Notes: generated from the sequence alone by a model not told the origin. A stretch of DNA of 64,000 bases from Cymbomonas tetramitiformis (GCA_001247695.2 LGRX02035439.1:1-64000); one strand, 5' to 3'. Counted from the first letter of the stretch, positions 29,869 through 41,664 are shown. Translations and numbers: made by a program.

Positions 29869-32417
29869 CTAGGATCCGGTACAGCGCCCTTTAAGTGCAG
29901 CCACCATGTCCTCCTTATGCTTGCCCTTCTTCCGTGCCTTGGACCCTGCTTCTGCGTTGGGCATGGAGATGAAACCCTGCACGGTGTCACGTCGTAGATT
30001 CTTTGTCACCAGTGGCACACCATGCCAGGATGACATACACGGAGCAAATGCAAAAACCGTGTTTGGAAAGAAGGTCCCCTTTCGTGCGATACTGAATTCC
30101 TTGAGATAGTTGCCCTTCTCCTTCCAAGTCAAGCCTCCGCCGTTGTCGCCCTTCCCCTTCTTGTTTCTGTATTACCGCCCCTCGCATGAGCAACTGGACA
30201 CAAGCGGAGGCAGTGACGGTAGCAGCCAACGCAATTGTGTAGCCATACTAATCGAAGCAGGGATAATGATGCCACACAGTGGCTGTGGTGACAGAGCAGC
30301 AAACTAAGTTAATGACAGGCTGAAAGTTCCTGGTGGCGCCGTGGTGCTTGACGGCGGTATGACTTTCCGACATCACTAGTTGCATCTCATCCAAGTGTGC
30401 AGGGTGAGATGGGGAGAGGGCACACTTGAATACTACAGTCCCCAGCTCGGGGTGGGACGTGTCGACGGGGAGGTAATACAACATGGTGACCACCTTCATT
30501 ACGGAGTCTGTGTGTGGCTTGATCTCATAGTTCTTACCGTCTCTTGACAGGTCAAGGCGGCTGAACACCTGAGTCTTGAGGCCCGCCTTTTTCCCCTGTG
30601 TGCCATCCAGTCGTACTTACTTGCCATCTTGCTTTTGCAGTTGTGTTTCCAGTAGAAAAAGACATTGAAAGAGACGAGGGGAAAACGCAATAAGGCACAT
30701 ATTGAAACGGCAACCGATCTGTGAATCGCAACCACAAACCAATCGCAACTACAAAAGTTCCAACACCACTTGATTGAAACTTTGGCATCCATGGGCGCGG
30801 AAACCATAGGAGTCCATAGCGAGCAGCATACCAAGAATTCCGGAATGTAGTCTGCACGAACCTAATTTCTTTTCAGAAACACTGGAATTGAAGCGCAGGT
30901 GCGGCGACCAACCGCTAAGTGTTAAAAGAGTGCCGACTCTAAAGCTTAAGCCCTGGGGCGGCTGGCGAGTATTGACGGAGCGCTGAGCCTGCAGCACAGG
31001 CCTTGGGGCGGCTGGCGAGTATTAACGGAGCGCTGAGCCTGCAGCACAGGCCCTGGGGCGGCTGGCGAGTATTGACGCAGCGCTGAGCCTGCAGCAAAGG
31101 CCCTGGGGCGGCTGGCGAGTATTGACGGAGCGCTGAGCCTGCAGCACGGGCCCTGGGGCGGCTGGCGAGTATTGACGGACCGCTGAGCCTGCAGCACAGG
31201 CCCTGGGGCGGCTGGCGAGTATTGACGAAGCGCTGAGCCTGCAACGCAGACCTTGGGGGCGGCTGGCGGTATTGACGGACCGCTGAGCCCGCAGCACAGG
31301 CCCTGGGGCGGCTGGCGGAAGTATTGACGGGCGCTGGGCCACGCACAGGCCTTGGGGCGGCTGGCGGGCGACGGCGCTGAGCCTGCAGCACAGGCCCTGG
31401 GGGCGGCTGGCGGTATTGACGGAGCGCTGAGCCTGCAGCACAGGCCCTGGGGCGGCTGGCGAGTATTGACGGAGCGCTGAGCCTGCAGCACAGGCCCTGG
31501 GGCGGCTGGCGAGTATTGACGGAGCGCTGAGCCTGCAGCACAGGCCCTGGGGCGGCTGGCGAGTATTGACGGAGCGCTGAGCCTGCAGCACAGGCCCTGG
31601 GGCGGCTGGCGAGTATTGACGGAGCGCTGAGCCTGCAGCACAGGCCCTGGGGCGGCTGGCGAGTATTGACGGAGCGCTGAGCCTGCAGCACAGGCCCTGG
31701 GGCGGCTGGCGAGTATTGACGGAGCGCTGAGCCTGCAGCACAGACCATGGGGCGGCGGGCGCGGAGTGCCGGGCCGCTGCGCCGGCCGCACAGGCCCTGG
31801 GGGCAGCTGGGATAGTATTGACCATGATGCTTGAGCCTGCAGTACAGGCCCCATGCTGGCTAGGCTGATGGAGCGCTGGAGCCTGCAGCACAGGCCCTGT
31901 GGGGCGGCTGGCGAGTATTGACGAAGCGCTGAGCCCGCAGCACAGGCCTTGGGGCGGCTGGCGAGTATTGACGGAGCGCTGAGCCTGCAGCACAGGCCCT
32001 GGGGCGGCTGGCGAGTATTGACGGAGCTGAGCCTGCAGCACAGGCCCTGGGGCCGACTGTCAAGTAGTAAGCGCTGAGGTTGTATCGAGTTGTGACTGAG
32101 CGCCGAGGGGGAAGCGGAGTCCTGGAGGCCGACTGTGAAGTGTTTGAGGGAGCTCTCAGTCAAGGCCCTAGGGTTTACCGTGAAACGCTTATCCAATGTT
32201 GCCGTAAACAATTTGACCCAGGCGTCACGCATGTCGTTGCTGCCGTATGCCTTCGCGAACTCCGCCCAGAATTTCGTGAAGTTCTGATGTGGAACTTGCA
32301 GGTGCTTAGAGCGCTCTATACGTTGGCCGAATTTGGCGCTGATGGTGGCTCCATTAGAATCTTGCAACTTGACATAGTGGCGAAGGCCTTTGCTTATCGT
32401 CCCGCCGTAGTCAGCGC
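29869..32417 (-). CDS. 2OG-Fe(II) oxygenase (prolyl-4-hydroxylase-like), three recognised exons
   Basis: Exons on the minus strand: 32417-32179 (..SNGATISAKFGQRIERSKHLQ, FTKFWAEFAKAYGS; ends phase 0 at GTAAAC), 30568-30426 (VFSRLDLSRDGKNYEIKPHTDSVMKVV..LPVDTSHPELGTVVF; ends phase 2 at GTGTGC) and 30166-29869 (..NYLKEFSIARKGTFFPNTVFAFAPCMSSWHGVPL..LRRDTVQGFIS; stop at 29869). PHTD supplies the HxD iron ligands, SWHGV the distal histidine, and the R in LRRDTVQGF the 2-oxoglutarate-binding arginine. All joins keep frame. The first exon begins in the middle of a codon, so at least one upstream exon is missing; the frame at 32851-33324 is a candidate. Substrate is unknown. Intron 1 is dominated by a minisatellite. 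Confidence 0.8.
30950..32060. repeat. 50-bp minisatellite, about 22 copies, in the oxygenase intron
   Basis: The unit contains GGCGGCTGGCGAGTATTGAC and GGAGCGCTGAGCCTGCAGCA. Central copies are nearly identical; edge copies (31290-31400, 31740-31900) are scrambled. The 50-bp period rotates through three frames without stops on the minus strand, giving long false ORFs (QAQRSVNTRQPPQGLCC-type). It lies wholly inside intron 1 of the 2OG-oxygenase gene. Confidence 0.95.
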
Positions 32418-32850
32418 CTAGAAGTGGAAGATGCTTTAAGAGGCATGGATAATACTCTGTGCCGCAAGCTGTAAAACGTTAGTTAGGTTGCGACATTGCG
32501 GCCTACCTCCGACAGGTTTTAATGGAGCCGCGCAACCGTCGCGCCTCGCATGCTGCGCGTTCACGAGAAAGAGAGAGAGAAAGCGAAACAAGCATAGTAT
32601 CCCGCACTTAAAACCCCTTAGGCTGGACCTTGAAATGAAAGTAGCATAAGGAAACGTTCATAGGCGTGACCCTATTCGACTCGGTGATCAGGGGAAATGT
32701 CGAGCCGGTACATAGCGTCGCTCAATGAACGCTATTGTTACGCAAATGCTATCCTAGACAGCGCTTGTCAGACGAAAATCGTTTCGAGTTTCTTCGGTAC
32801 TCATGGTAACGTCGGTTCAGCAGCTTCTCCACGGTCTTCTCTTATGATCC

Positions 32851-33324
32851 TCAACAACACAGGGCCCAACGTTCAGACATCAAAGGGCTACCTGGATGAA
32901 AAATATCAAATATGGCGACATGCTCGTACGGCGCTTTCGTCGTAGATGCGCTCAGTATTTGTTGTTTGGTATGTGCGATGTAGGCTGGATGCATGTCACA
33001 CTGAGAATCTGCAATTGCTGCATCATAACTATAGGTTCTCATCGAAGAGCCTTCAATAGGGACGCCAGTTGGTCGAGTTATGTTAGAGTAGTTAGATACC
33101 GCCGATACGGTTACCGCATCGGGGTCAACCTTAGGAGCCACAGCCTTGCTCTTTGTGAAACCTTCTGCTAAGGCATCCATATAGAGATCTTGAAGTAACC
33201 GCCTTCCATCCAAGCCCGGCGCGGTCTCATCGCTCGAAGCGGCAAATAAAGGCTTCCAGTAAAAAAGTATGATAGTGGTCACCTGAAGGGAAATACTGGC
33301 TGCTTGCCTTGCTTTGAATTTCAT
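32851..33324 (-). CDS. Unidentified minus-strand frame, possible upstream exon of the oxygenase gene
   Basis: An open frame reads VTTIILFYWKPLFAASSDETAPGLDGRRLLQDLYMDALAEGFTK.. after a good acceptor (TTTCCCTTCAG at about 33283-33293). No domain was recognised. It sits about 430 bp upstream of the first recognised oxygenase exon on the same strand, so it could encode the N-terminus. A splice join was not established. Confidence 0.25.
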   Translation of the reverse strand: MKFKARQAASISLQVTTIILFYWKPLFAASSDETAPGLDGRRLLQDLYMDALAEGFTKSKAVAPKVDPDAVTVSAVSNYSNITRPTGVPIEGSSMRTYSYDAAIADSQCDMHPAYIAHTKQQILSASTTKAPYEHVAIFDIFHPGSPLMSERWALCC

Positions 33325-33814
33325 TTTGCACTGCTTGACATAAAATACATGAACTGCTCCAATCTGCTTCCTCTTCGGTCTCAGCGTCAGGACAGCTCAC
33401 AGTTTTTCAAACCACTCGAACGAATTATTAGAGCTCTATTATTCACGGACGCAGACGGTGGAGACGGTCGACTGAACCGATGCGATGAATCGAACATCCG
33501 ATCGATCCCTGTCGCTCGGCTGTCGTGAGACACGAACATAGAGCAAGCAGCCTGCAGCCAAGCGAAGGGAAATTTTCCCGATCTGAACTGCTCGTGCTCT
33601 CTCGTCTGCTGCTGAACAAACGAAGGGTGCTTTAAATTGCCACAGAGTGCTGCGTTTATCAAAATCACAGCTACGAAGCAAGTGGCTCAGAAAAGAAAGT
33701 GAGCGCACCTGGCTTTATAGACACACAACTGCAAATATATGTATAGAGTATAATGTATAACATAGGTGCCCACGTGATTCCCAACTGACAGAAAACCGGA
33801 AGCATCTGATCATC

Positions 33815-35065
33815 ATGGGTGTTGAGCATTTGAGCATGGGTGCTGTACGCGCTCCTGTTGAACTTCGACGCAGAGCAGTTCCAGACCGTGCCCGTCCACT
33901 TCGGTTGGCCTCTCGGGTACTTCCACGACTAATAAGAGTCGTCACACCGAAAGCTTGCGCGCCGGAAGCTTCAAGGAATATGTACCCGAAACAGATGGTC
34001 GACAGTGAAAAGGTTCGCCTCTGGACAGATATGCGGGATGAATTGCGGATAAGCACCATATCCCGGAGGGAAGAGCTGAGGGAGAAGGTTGTCAGGATAG
34101 ACGAGTGGGAAATGCGGTACCTTGAGCGACGCTTCGGCAGTGCCGTTGAGGGCGAACGGTCCCTCTGGATATCCATGCACGGAGGTGGCGGTTGCCCAGC
34201 AGAGACCAACGATGCCCAGTGGCAGAACCAGATTCAGCTGTATGCGCCCGAGGAAGGCATCGTGGTGGCTCCACGTGCTCCGACCGACAACTGGAATCTT
34301 TGGCATGAGAGCCACATTGACGACTTGTTTGATCGCCTCATTCTAAACTTCGTGATGGAAGAAGGGGTCAATCCGGATAGGGTGTACCTTCTGGGTTATT
34401 CCGCGGGTGGCGACGGGGTGTACCAAATTGCCCCGCGGATGGCTGATCGCTTCGCGGCCGCGGCAATGATGGCGGGGCATCCCAACGACGCATCGCCCTT
34501 AGGTCTGCGAAATCTCCCCTTCTTCATCTTTATGGGGGGTGACGATGCTGCGTATGACCGCAACAAGGTAGCAGCTGAGTGGGGCGAGAAGCTGGCGCAG
34601 CTCCGCGATAACGACCCAGGAGGCTACTTGCATAAGGTGACCATTTATGAGGGGCTGGGGCATTGGATGAACAGAAAAGACGCCGAGGCTATACCGTTGA
34701 TGGCGCAGTATAAACGAGACGCGTGGCCAAACAAGCTTGTGTGGCGACAGAACTCCCGCCTGCATCATCAATTCTACTGGTTAGCCATGCCAGAAGGGTG
34801 CGCGGCGGAAGGGCAGACGGTGTGGGCGGAAGCCGAGGGGCAGCGGATTGAAGTGAGGACAGAGGGCCTCGTGGAACTCGTTTTGCGACTCAGCGATGAG
34901 CTGGTCGATCTGGACCAGCCGGTGGAGGTGGTGGTGAATGGTGAAACGAAATTTGAAGGCCTTGTGCCGCGCGACTTTAACGTTGTGAGGCAAGTGTACG
35001 GCGTAGAGTCTCGGAGCCTTGACCCACGTCTCATTGCGACCGCGGAGTTGTGTGTGGACTGCTGA
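33815..35065 (+). CDS. Intronless alpha/beta-hydrolase (PHB-depolymerase/esterase-like)
   Basis: A 416-residue uninterrupted ORF. ISMHGGGGCP (about residues 122-131) is the oxyanion-hole strand, LLGYSAGGDGVYQ (about 192-204) the GxSxG nucleophile elbow, GGDDAAYDRN a likely acidic-residue region, and YEGLGHWMNR (about 281-290) the catalytic histidine. This order is that of esterase/PHB-depolymerase-type serine hydrolases. The C-terminal third, after the hydrolase core, is a beta-rich extension (VEVVVNGETKFEGLV). The first about 55 residues before MYPKQMVDSEK are arginine-rich with few acids and could be a targeting peptide; the true start could be the ATG at 33980. The lack of introns, unlike neighbouring genes, suggests retroposition or transfer from bacteria (inference). 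Confidence 0.85.
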   Translation: MGVEHLSMGAVRAPVELRRRAVPDRARPLRLASRVLPRLIRVVTPKACAPEASRNMYPKQMVDSEKVRLWTDMRDELRISTISRREELREKVVRIDEWEMRYLERRFGSAVEGERSLWISMHGGGGCPAETNDAQWQNQIQLYAPEEGIVVAPRAPTDNWNLWHESHIDDLFDRLILNFVMEEGVNPDRVYLLGYSAGGDGVYQIAPRMADRFAAAAMMAGHPNDASPLGLRNLPFFIFMGGDDAAYDRNKVAAEWGEKLAQLRDNDPGGYLHKVTIYEGLGHWMNRKDAEAIPLMAQYKRDAWPNKLVWRQNSRLHHQFYWLAMPEGCAAEGQTVWAEAEGQRIEVRTEGLVELVLRLSDELVDLDQPVEVVVNGETKFEGLVPRDFNVVRQVYGVESRSLDPRLIATAELCVDC

Positions 35066-36694
35066 GAACAAACAGTCTTAGCGGGCTCCTGGTTGACGAT
35101 TGTAACTCTTCTCTTCTCTGGGTGTGGAGCATCGGTATATAGCTGACCGTTCTATGCCTCAACTTATTTCCTGCGAAGTGCTCCAAACATATGGGTTCAG
35201 ACTTGAGATACCACATGGATGTAGTTTTTTGAGCGCTCTTCTATCTCCTGAGGAAAACACTAAAATTGTTCACTGGTGACTCACCGCACGTCCGTATGCA
35301 ACAACACCAAGCAATAGACAGGCTACATTCAAAAGCAATAGACAGGCTACATGCAGATAGTTGATGCATTTGTGTCTACAGGCCTTAAAACGTAAACAAT
35401 TGGTGATCGAAGTTTGGGGATACTTTGGTGGATATATGTCGAATACAGATGTTCCACATCCTGTCACTGCAGTAGATCCAAGATAAGCCAAGGCATCGTA
35501 AGACAGAGGGGTGTCCAGGGCAAGTTCTGCTATGACGCACCAAGAAACTTTTAGTTGAAATGTTGAGAGCTTTGTTAGAAGAGTTTTAGGTGCTCCAGCA
35601 TCGTCCGATCATGATATGACTTAGCCACGTTAGGAATTCAAGGAACACGATTGTGACAATGCTAAAGCAGCGAAAACTATTCAAACTTTTAATTTGTTCT
35701 GCAAATAATGTCTTGCAATTTCATACCAATCAATACTGACAATTGCCGCCGCACTATCGACCGATTCCGTCTGCCCATCGAGGTAATATTGATCATGATA
35801 GATGTGGATTGCACGTCAATTTTCATTTTTTTATTCTAGTCATGCAAATGATACACATCATATAGATATACGACATATGATATATTTCCATGATAATGTT
35901 CATATATGATGGAGCATATCATGCGTATGCTTATGCGTTGCGATGCTTTGCAAGTGGCTTAGCTGCACATGCGGCTGGGTTATGAGACACTCTCGGATTT
36001 CATATGCATTATTAGTGGTGTCCGCCTCGCTGTATCGTTTGATCGATAGACGAATCCGCACGTGTGACACTTCCTATTATCTCGCTCCGCACTCGCGTGA
36101 TGGTGGGCAACGTCCATGCTTCATGCGATGGTTACTTGCGTGGGGCACTTTGCCCACACACCATGCGCATGATGGCGGTATGCTGGTACCACCGCATGGG
36201 CTGCGTCGCGATTATTTATTATTGGGGAGTACCCGCCGATAATCGCAGGAAGCATCGGGCGCTGAACGAGATCTGTTGCGATGGGGGCTTGGGGGGTCTA
36301 AGGGGGTGCCGACCGCCCCGCCATCACCGCGTGGCAAATTTACGTGTACCCCCCACCCCCCAAAGGAGCAAAGGGTAGGATGAAGTTGCTGCGAACAATG
36401 AATCGTTAATGCGTCGACGCGCCAATACTCGATGCTTAACCCAATTAGGCATTAATATTAGCTAATCCCGACGTTAACCTTCGATTCCAAGTTGCAAGCG
36501 ATATTTACAAAATCTCTCGTAGTCTAACGATTTGATATTAAAATTACATGTTACGAGGTCTCCATGTCACAATCTCCATGATATTGCAGCACAACTATCA
36601 ACGATGGCATGAAGAGAATGGGCATCTATACAGACTGGATTTATGGAAACATATAGTCATTATGCAACACCCATCTGTACACCAGATCTCTGTT
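35066..36694. other. No gene recognised
   Basis: AT-rich sequence with only short frames. A 21-bp duplication (AGCAATAGACAGGCTACATKC, twice at 35313-35352) and ATAT-rich words near 35850-35920 are the only structures seen. Confidence 0.4.
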
Positions 36695-39600
36695 TTATAT
36701 AGACTTCGGCGGTACCTGGCCGCACATGCGGCATCTCATCCTATGCCTAAAAACATGCTCCCCACACACACACTGCCAATCACCACTCCGCATTACCCTG
36801 GCTTCCTTTAGTGGAGCTGCCCGTGTAGGGAAGTGCGGCTCTATGGCTTGCGCTTCAGTCTTCCGCTTCCTGGCGGGCATGTTGCATTTCCGGCATGTGA
36901 CGCGATACGCAAACACTATTTCCCCACATTCGCATTTCCAATCCCCTTCCTTCATGGGGACTTCCTTTGACGCCAGCCCCTTCGCCACCCCGCATGCCCT
37001 GCACGTGCCCCTCTGCTGGAAGCACAAGGCGCCGCACTCGCCGCAAAACCAATCCCCAGGGCGCTGCATCGGGTCGCCCAGCACAAACGTCTCCGCCATG
37101 GAGGCTGACCTCCCGCAATGGCGCATACAGGATGCTCGAACCTTGTGATTGAAAACTCGGCAGCCGTCACAGAACCAATCACCGGGGCGCAGTTTTAGTG
37201 CATACAGCTTCTGCATCTCGCGCAACGAACACTGCACGTTGCAAATCGAGTGCACCCGACGGCCCTGATGCCTCCACAACACCAAATGCGTGTCGGAGCG
37301 AGGCGGGCCAGCCGTTCGGAGGACTCCTAGATGCTCCGTGGAGGTTGTTGATGGAGGGGCTGCTGGAGGCTCCGTGGAGGTTGTTGGAGGGGCTGCTGGA
37401 GGCTCCGCGGGAGGTTGTTGGATGGAGGGCTGCTGGAGGCTCCTGTGGAGGTTGTTGATGGAGGGGCTGTTGGAGGCTCCGTGGAGGTTGTTGATGGAGG
37501 GGCTGCTGGAGGCTCCGTACAGCTTACTCGGCAATCAGATGCACGGCTTGACGGCGCGAGGGCAACAGCGGGTGCCAGGGTAGGCAACGTCAGCTGCGAA
37601 GGTGACGCAGAGGCGTCCGTAGGACTCTTCCGAGGATTCTCTGCCAGCTGCATTGCCTCCAAAACAAGAGGCAAAAGAATCCCCGAGCTATTCAGCACGG
37701 TGACCAGCGGATGGCAATCGAGAGGGTGGCAGAACAGCCTCGTGCCGAGGGCCTCCGGAAGGCGCAGCGCGTGGTCCAGGTAGGCGTCCAGCGCAACATG
37801 CACGTCCAAACGCACCCCTCTCTCCTGCGCACGCCTCACCTGCCGGACCAGACGCCCTGACAGGCGGTCCAGGTCAGCTGCTGCCAGGCCCGGGCGCATC
37901 GTCGAGTCCGGCAACCACACCTGGGGGTGGAATGCCACCACCGCAGTGGCCAGTGAGCTGTGCTGCAACGCGGCGAATCCGCCCATGGAGGAGCCCAGCA
38001 GCAGCACCTGCGGGTACTTCGAGGTGAGGCGCGTGAGCTCACTCTCAAGGTGTGGCTCGAGCTCGCTGTACCAGCTCCGCCGGGTGTCCACAACGAAGCA
38101 CACGTCGAAGTCCACGCCTCCTTCCCCTTCCTCTTCCGATTCCCCTTCCTCCTCCGATCCCCACCCTGCCTCGGCGCCGCCGCTGCTGATTCCGTCGCTG
38201 TGCCCGCTCCAGCTGGAGGCGCTGGCCTCCTCCTCTTCCCCATCCCAGCTGTCCGAGTACTCTCCTCCGCTATCACTTCCGCCATCGGGCCAGGGAAACT
38301 TGGAGGCGCTACTGCCGCCACGCCCAACGGGCATCGGGCTCCACACGTACGCCCCAAGCTCCACGTCACCCCCTGCCGCACCTCGCTCCACGTCAAGGTC
38401 GTCTCGGAGAGTCCCGCCCCACTCAACCTTCACATCCGCCTGGGCCCCCGCGGCCCGATGCAGGTAGGCTTCCCGCAAGGCACCACCCCACTCCGGCACC
38501 CCAGGCGAGGCCCCGAAGGCCACCACGAGCAGCTTCGCACGCGCCTGCCCCGATGCCCTGCCACCTGGACGCTCCCCAGCCAGCATCGCTGCAGACATCA
38601 GATTAAAGTACCCTGGTGAGCGCAGCACATGGCCGACGCACACCGAGCGTGGAATCCACAGCCGGCGCTGCTCTCCGGGAGCTCCGGAGTGCGCCCCGGC
38701 GTGTGCCCCGGGCGCCCGGCTGTGGGGCCCCTGCAGCGCCGCCTCCAGCTGCCTGTGATCCAAACACAAGCGTGTGCTGGGATTCGCGGAGGCGACCTCG
38801 AGCAGCTGCGACACGCACTGCGCGCGGAGTGGGTTATCCTCCAACCAGATGGTGATGGGCGCGCGCGCTGCCCCTTCAGGGGCGGCCCCCAGAGCACCGC
38901 ACCCCGCTCCCGGGGCACCCCTCGCCAGCAGCAACTCCGGCAGCTCCGTCAGGCGGTTGGAGTAGCTCCAGAGCTTACGCAGCGAGCTGAGCCTGCAGAG
39001 GCTGGCGGGCAGCGCGCGCAGCTTGTTCTCCGCGAGGCCGAGCTCGCTGAGGCGCGCGAGCCCGCCGAGGGACTCCGGCAAGATCCGCAGGCCATTACCT
39101 TGCAGCATCAGCACCGTGAGCTGCCGGCACCCACCGAGCTCCTCCGGTAGCCGTTCCAACCGGTTCCCGTTGAGCACCTGTCGGAAAGAGGAGTTGTCAC
39201 CGCACCAAAGCGCCAGTCGAAGCACGGAGGCACATGTAGGGGCTTTCTTTCTGCACCACATCTAGCCATTCACGCAGAATGAGCTTGTTTGTGGGCGCAA
39301 GATCTCCTGCGGCTGTGATTGATGGCAGATGTGTTACAGAGGCCTTAGGGTCCCAAAAGAGTGATTGATGGCAGATGTGTTACACAGGCCCTAGGGTCCC
39401 AAAGGAGCGCATATGGACTTCTCCCTCACCCCCTCCCGTAGTGATCCCAAGCCTCCTCCCCCCCCCAGGGTCCCGTCGTCAGCCACACGGGTATGGGCCG
39501 CACCAGATGCGTCAGGTTGGTGCACGCGAAGACCGCCGGATGCATCTCCCATAGCCGATTCCCTGCCAGTTTGAGCTGCTCTAAACAAGGCGCGCTCCCC

Positions 39601-40106
39601 GAAGCAGCCGCGCTCCGCGAAGCGGGCGCCCCGTCCCGCGCGTGGGTGGAGGGCGGCGAGCCCTCCCTTGCATCTGGCCAGAGGGGCTGCCACTCGGCGA
39701 TCCGGTTTCCAGAGAGGTTGACCTCCACGACGTGCGGAAGAGCCAGCAATGGGGTAGGGAAGAGAGAGAAGGAGCCCCCGAAGGCCCAAAGCTTGCGCAG
39801 CTGTGTGAGCGCCGCCACTGTTGGAGGGAGCTCGTGTATATCGCAGCCGCTAAGGGAGAGGAAGCGGAGGCTTGGCATGGCGGTGAGGGCTGGAGAAGGG
39901 ACCTGGGTGAGGGCGAGGAGATCGAAACTGAGCTCTTGGAGGCCGTGCATTAGGGCGGGCGGGAGGGCGGGCCAGGCGCGGAGCGGTGGATGTAGCGTGG
40001 TGTGGTTTAAGGCTCCACGGGAGGCATTGATGGCGCGTGGGTACCCCTCCGATCCCCCAAGTAGCCCGGGCATCGCCTCGCAGAGGGCCCCCCAGCTCGC
40101 CTGCAT
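36695..40106 (-). CDS. LRR - alpha/beta-hydrolase - RanBP2-type zinc-finger fusion protein
   Basis: Predicted exons (minus): 40106-39504, 39177-37528 and 37210-36695, all joined in phase 0 (donors GTGCGG and GTAAGC; acceptors GACAG and ATGCAG), about 922 residues. Exon 1 and the start of exon 2 carry leucine-rich repeats (LRFLSLSGCDIHELP, LKLAGNRLWEM, THL-VLNGNRLERLPEELGG, VLMLQGNGLRILPESLGG, LGLAENKLRALPASL). The middle has a hydrolase-like region with FDVCFVVDTRRSW and LLLGSSMGGFAALQHS (nucleophile elbow GSSMGG), then LDCHPLVTVLNSSG as possible histidine region. Exon 3 has four GDW-C-x(1-2)-C...C-x(2-3)-C fingers of RanBP2 type, which bind RNA or ubiquitin in other proteins. The exon 2-3 join over a minisatellite is inference; exon 3 could be a separate gene. 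The gene may start further upstream (LRR-like GLAKLCLNNVTLD at about 40150). Confidence 0.65.
37330..37520. repeat. 33-36 bp minisatellite in the LRR-hydrolase gene intron
   Basis: Six copies of a unit containing GGAGGCTCCGTGGAGGTTGT and TGATGGAGGGGCTGCT lie between the donor at 37527 and the acceptor at 37211. Reading through it from exon 2 gives a TSTEPPAAPPST repeat and a stop at 37327. Confidence 0.9.
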
Positions 40107-40221
40107 CCAGTGTAACGTTATTCAGACATAGCTTGGCCAACCCCCTACTCGCTAGCACGCGAACAGCTCTGCAAAAGCCACCAGGAGGCATTTCACAAAC
40201 CCTAAACTGGACGTGCGGCAA

Positions 40222-41630
40222 AACCTGAAATTGGAACGTGCGACGAACCCCGGAATACGGAAGCTCGGCGACTTTCGAGTGTTAATCCCCTGGGCGCGAT
40301 CACCTGTCCATCTTCTACAGCGGGCTGCGTGGAGACCTCGGCACTTTCCGTGAACTTGCTGCTACCGCGGGAGGTGCCCGCGGAGGTCGCCATGGCAGTT
40401 ACACACTCGCCTGCGGCAAGGCAATCCATGGCGCGCCCCTACACACCATCCTGTCCGGTTGCGCGGTTCCTCCAGGTCGCGGAGGCCAGGATTACTTGGA
40501 AGCCAGGATCGAAGTCTGAGTTAGGGAAAGGTTAACCTACAGTTTGCCTATTCGTAAACTCGGTATCGCTGGATTGCAGGTGCGGACGATTCTTGCGGGC
40601 ACGATCTTGCTGGGAGGTTGCGGGCGAGCTGAACGTGTGTGACAGGTGTCCGAGTGCCGTAAAGTGCATAAGGGCGGCCTGGGAACGCGACTGCAGCTGC
40701 GCTGATGGGCGACCATGCTAAGCGCTGCCCACTAGTTGACGTTCGTGAGGGTTTGGGTCACGCCTGCGCCTGCCCACACCAAGATTATCCGCAACATGCC
40801 GCTGCCGTCCTACTGTACTCTTGTTCCCAGAGCTTATGGACTAAATTAGACTTAGGGTTTGTAACGTTCTGGGGTCCATAATTTCTCCGAGCCTCTTCGA
40901 TCAACTGTAACGTCGACCCTCGCGTGTCGCAGGCCGCGCAGCGGCCGCCCTCGGAGAAACTCTGGAGTACAGGCCGTCCGCACAGCGACTCCCTGCCTCG
41001 TGCCTGCATGTCACATGATTTCACGAAATTTGGGTGGGAGGATTTGATCTCGTAGGTAGCACAAACGTGTAGCTGTAGCCATACTTAACACTTAAATGCC
41101 ATAAGTCTAAAATCAGTATGAATATCAGCTTTTCGACATGTAAGTGCGCAAAGACCCGTCGCACGTGCAATACGCCTCGTGTGGACGCATATGTGGTATC
41201 CATGTTGACTAAACACATATACCAACTCATTTCCATGGTGCGCATGCCATCTAGAGTGTTATATCGCGCATGACCGATACGCAAAACACAATAATAATAA
41301 TAATATAACATTTACGCTGAGAATAATGACAATGTCATGAGTCCGCTGTAATCCTGCAAGCAGGCAACTGTAGAACAGAGGGAGCTGAAATCATCCCCAT
41401 AGCGCGCCCCAAAGGGCTCATCTAGGTCGGATCAACCTAGGAAACCGCGGCATGGCAAAACTACGCAGAGCGCTAAAAAGGTCGTGCCGGCGGAGAAGCA
41501 GCAGAGGAGGTGGAAGTGGAGCGAGGCTGCATCTGTGGTGGAAAAAGAGGGCGGAAGCGAGGCGGAGGAAGGGCGGTGGTGGAGGGTCGGGAAGGCGGGG
41601 GCGGAGGGAGCGGAGTGTGGGGGTGGAGGG
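40222..41630. other. No gene recognised
   Basis: Short open frames only. The segment 41450-41640 is purine-rich (GGAGG/GGCGG words) and gives a lysine/arginine-rich plus frame without domain similarity. It lies just beyond the 3' end of the non-LTR retrotransposon. Confidence 0.35.
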
Positions 41631-41635
41631 GGCTA

Positions 41636-41664
41636 AGGTAGGAGGGGGGACCCCTCCTACCTAA
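41636..41664 (-). promoter_or_regulatory. 3' UTR stem-loop of the non-LTR element
   Basis: A near-perfect palindrome (CTAAGGTAGGAGGGG / CCCCTCCTACCTAAG with a short loop) lies about 70 nt downstream of the methyltransferase stop codon, in the transcript sense of the element. 3'-terminal stem-loops are recognised by the RT in several LINE families; that role here is inference. Confidence 0.45.

Noticed and set aside
30946..32041. Long minus-strand ORFs (QAQRSVNTRQPPQGLCC repeats)
   Set aside because: Produced by the 50-bp stop-free minisatellite. Only the segment upstream of 32179 resembles real oxygenase coding sequence.
34774..35071. Minus-strand ORFs opposite the hydrolase
   Set aside because: Antisense shadows of the alpha/beta-hydrolase, with no motif of their own.
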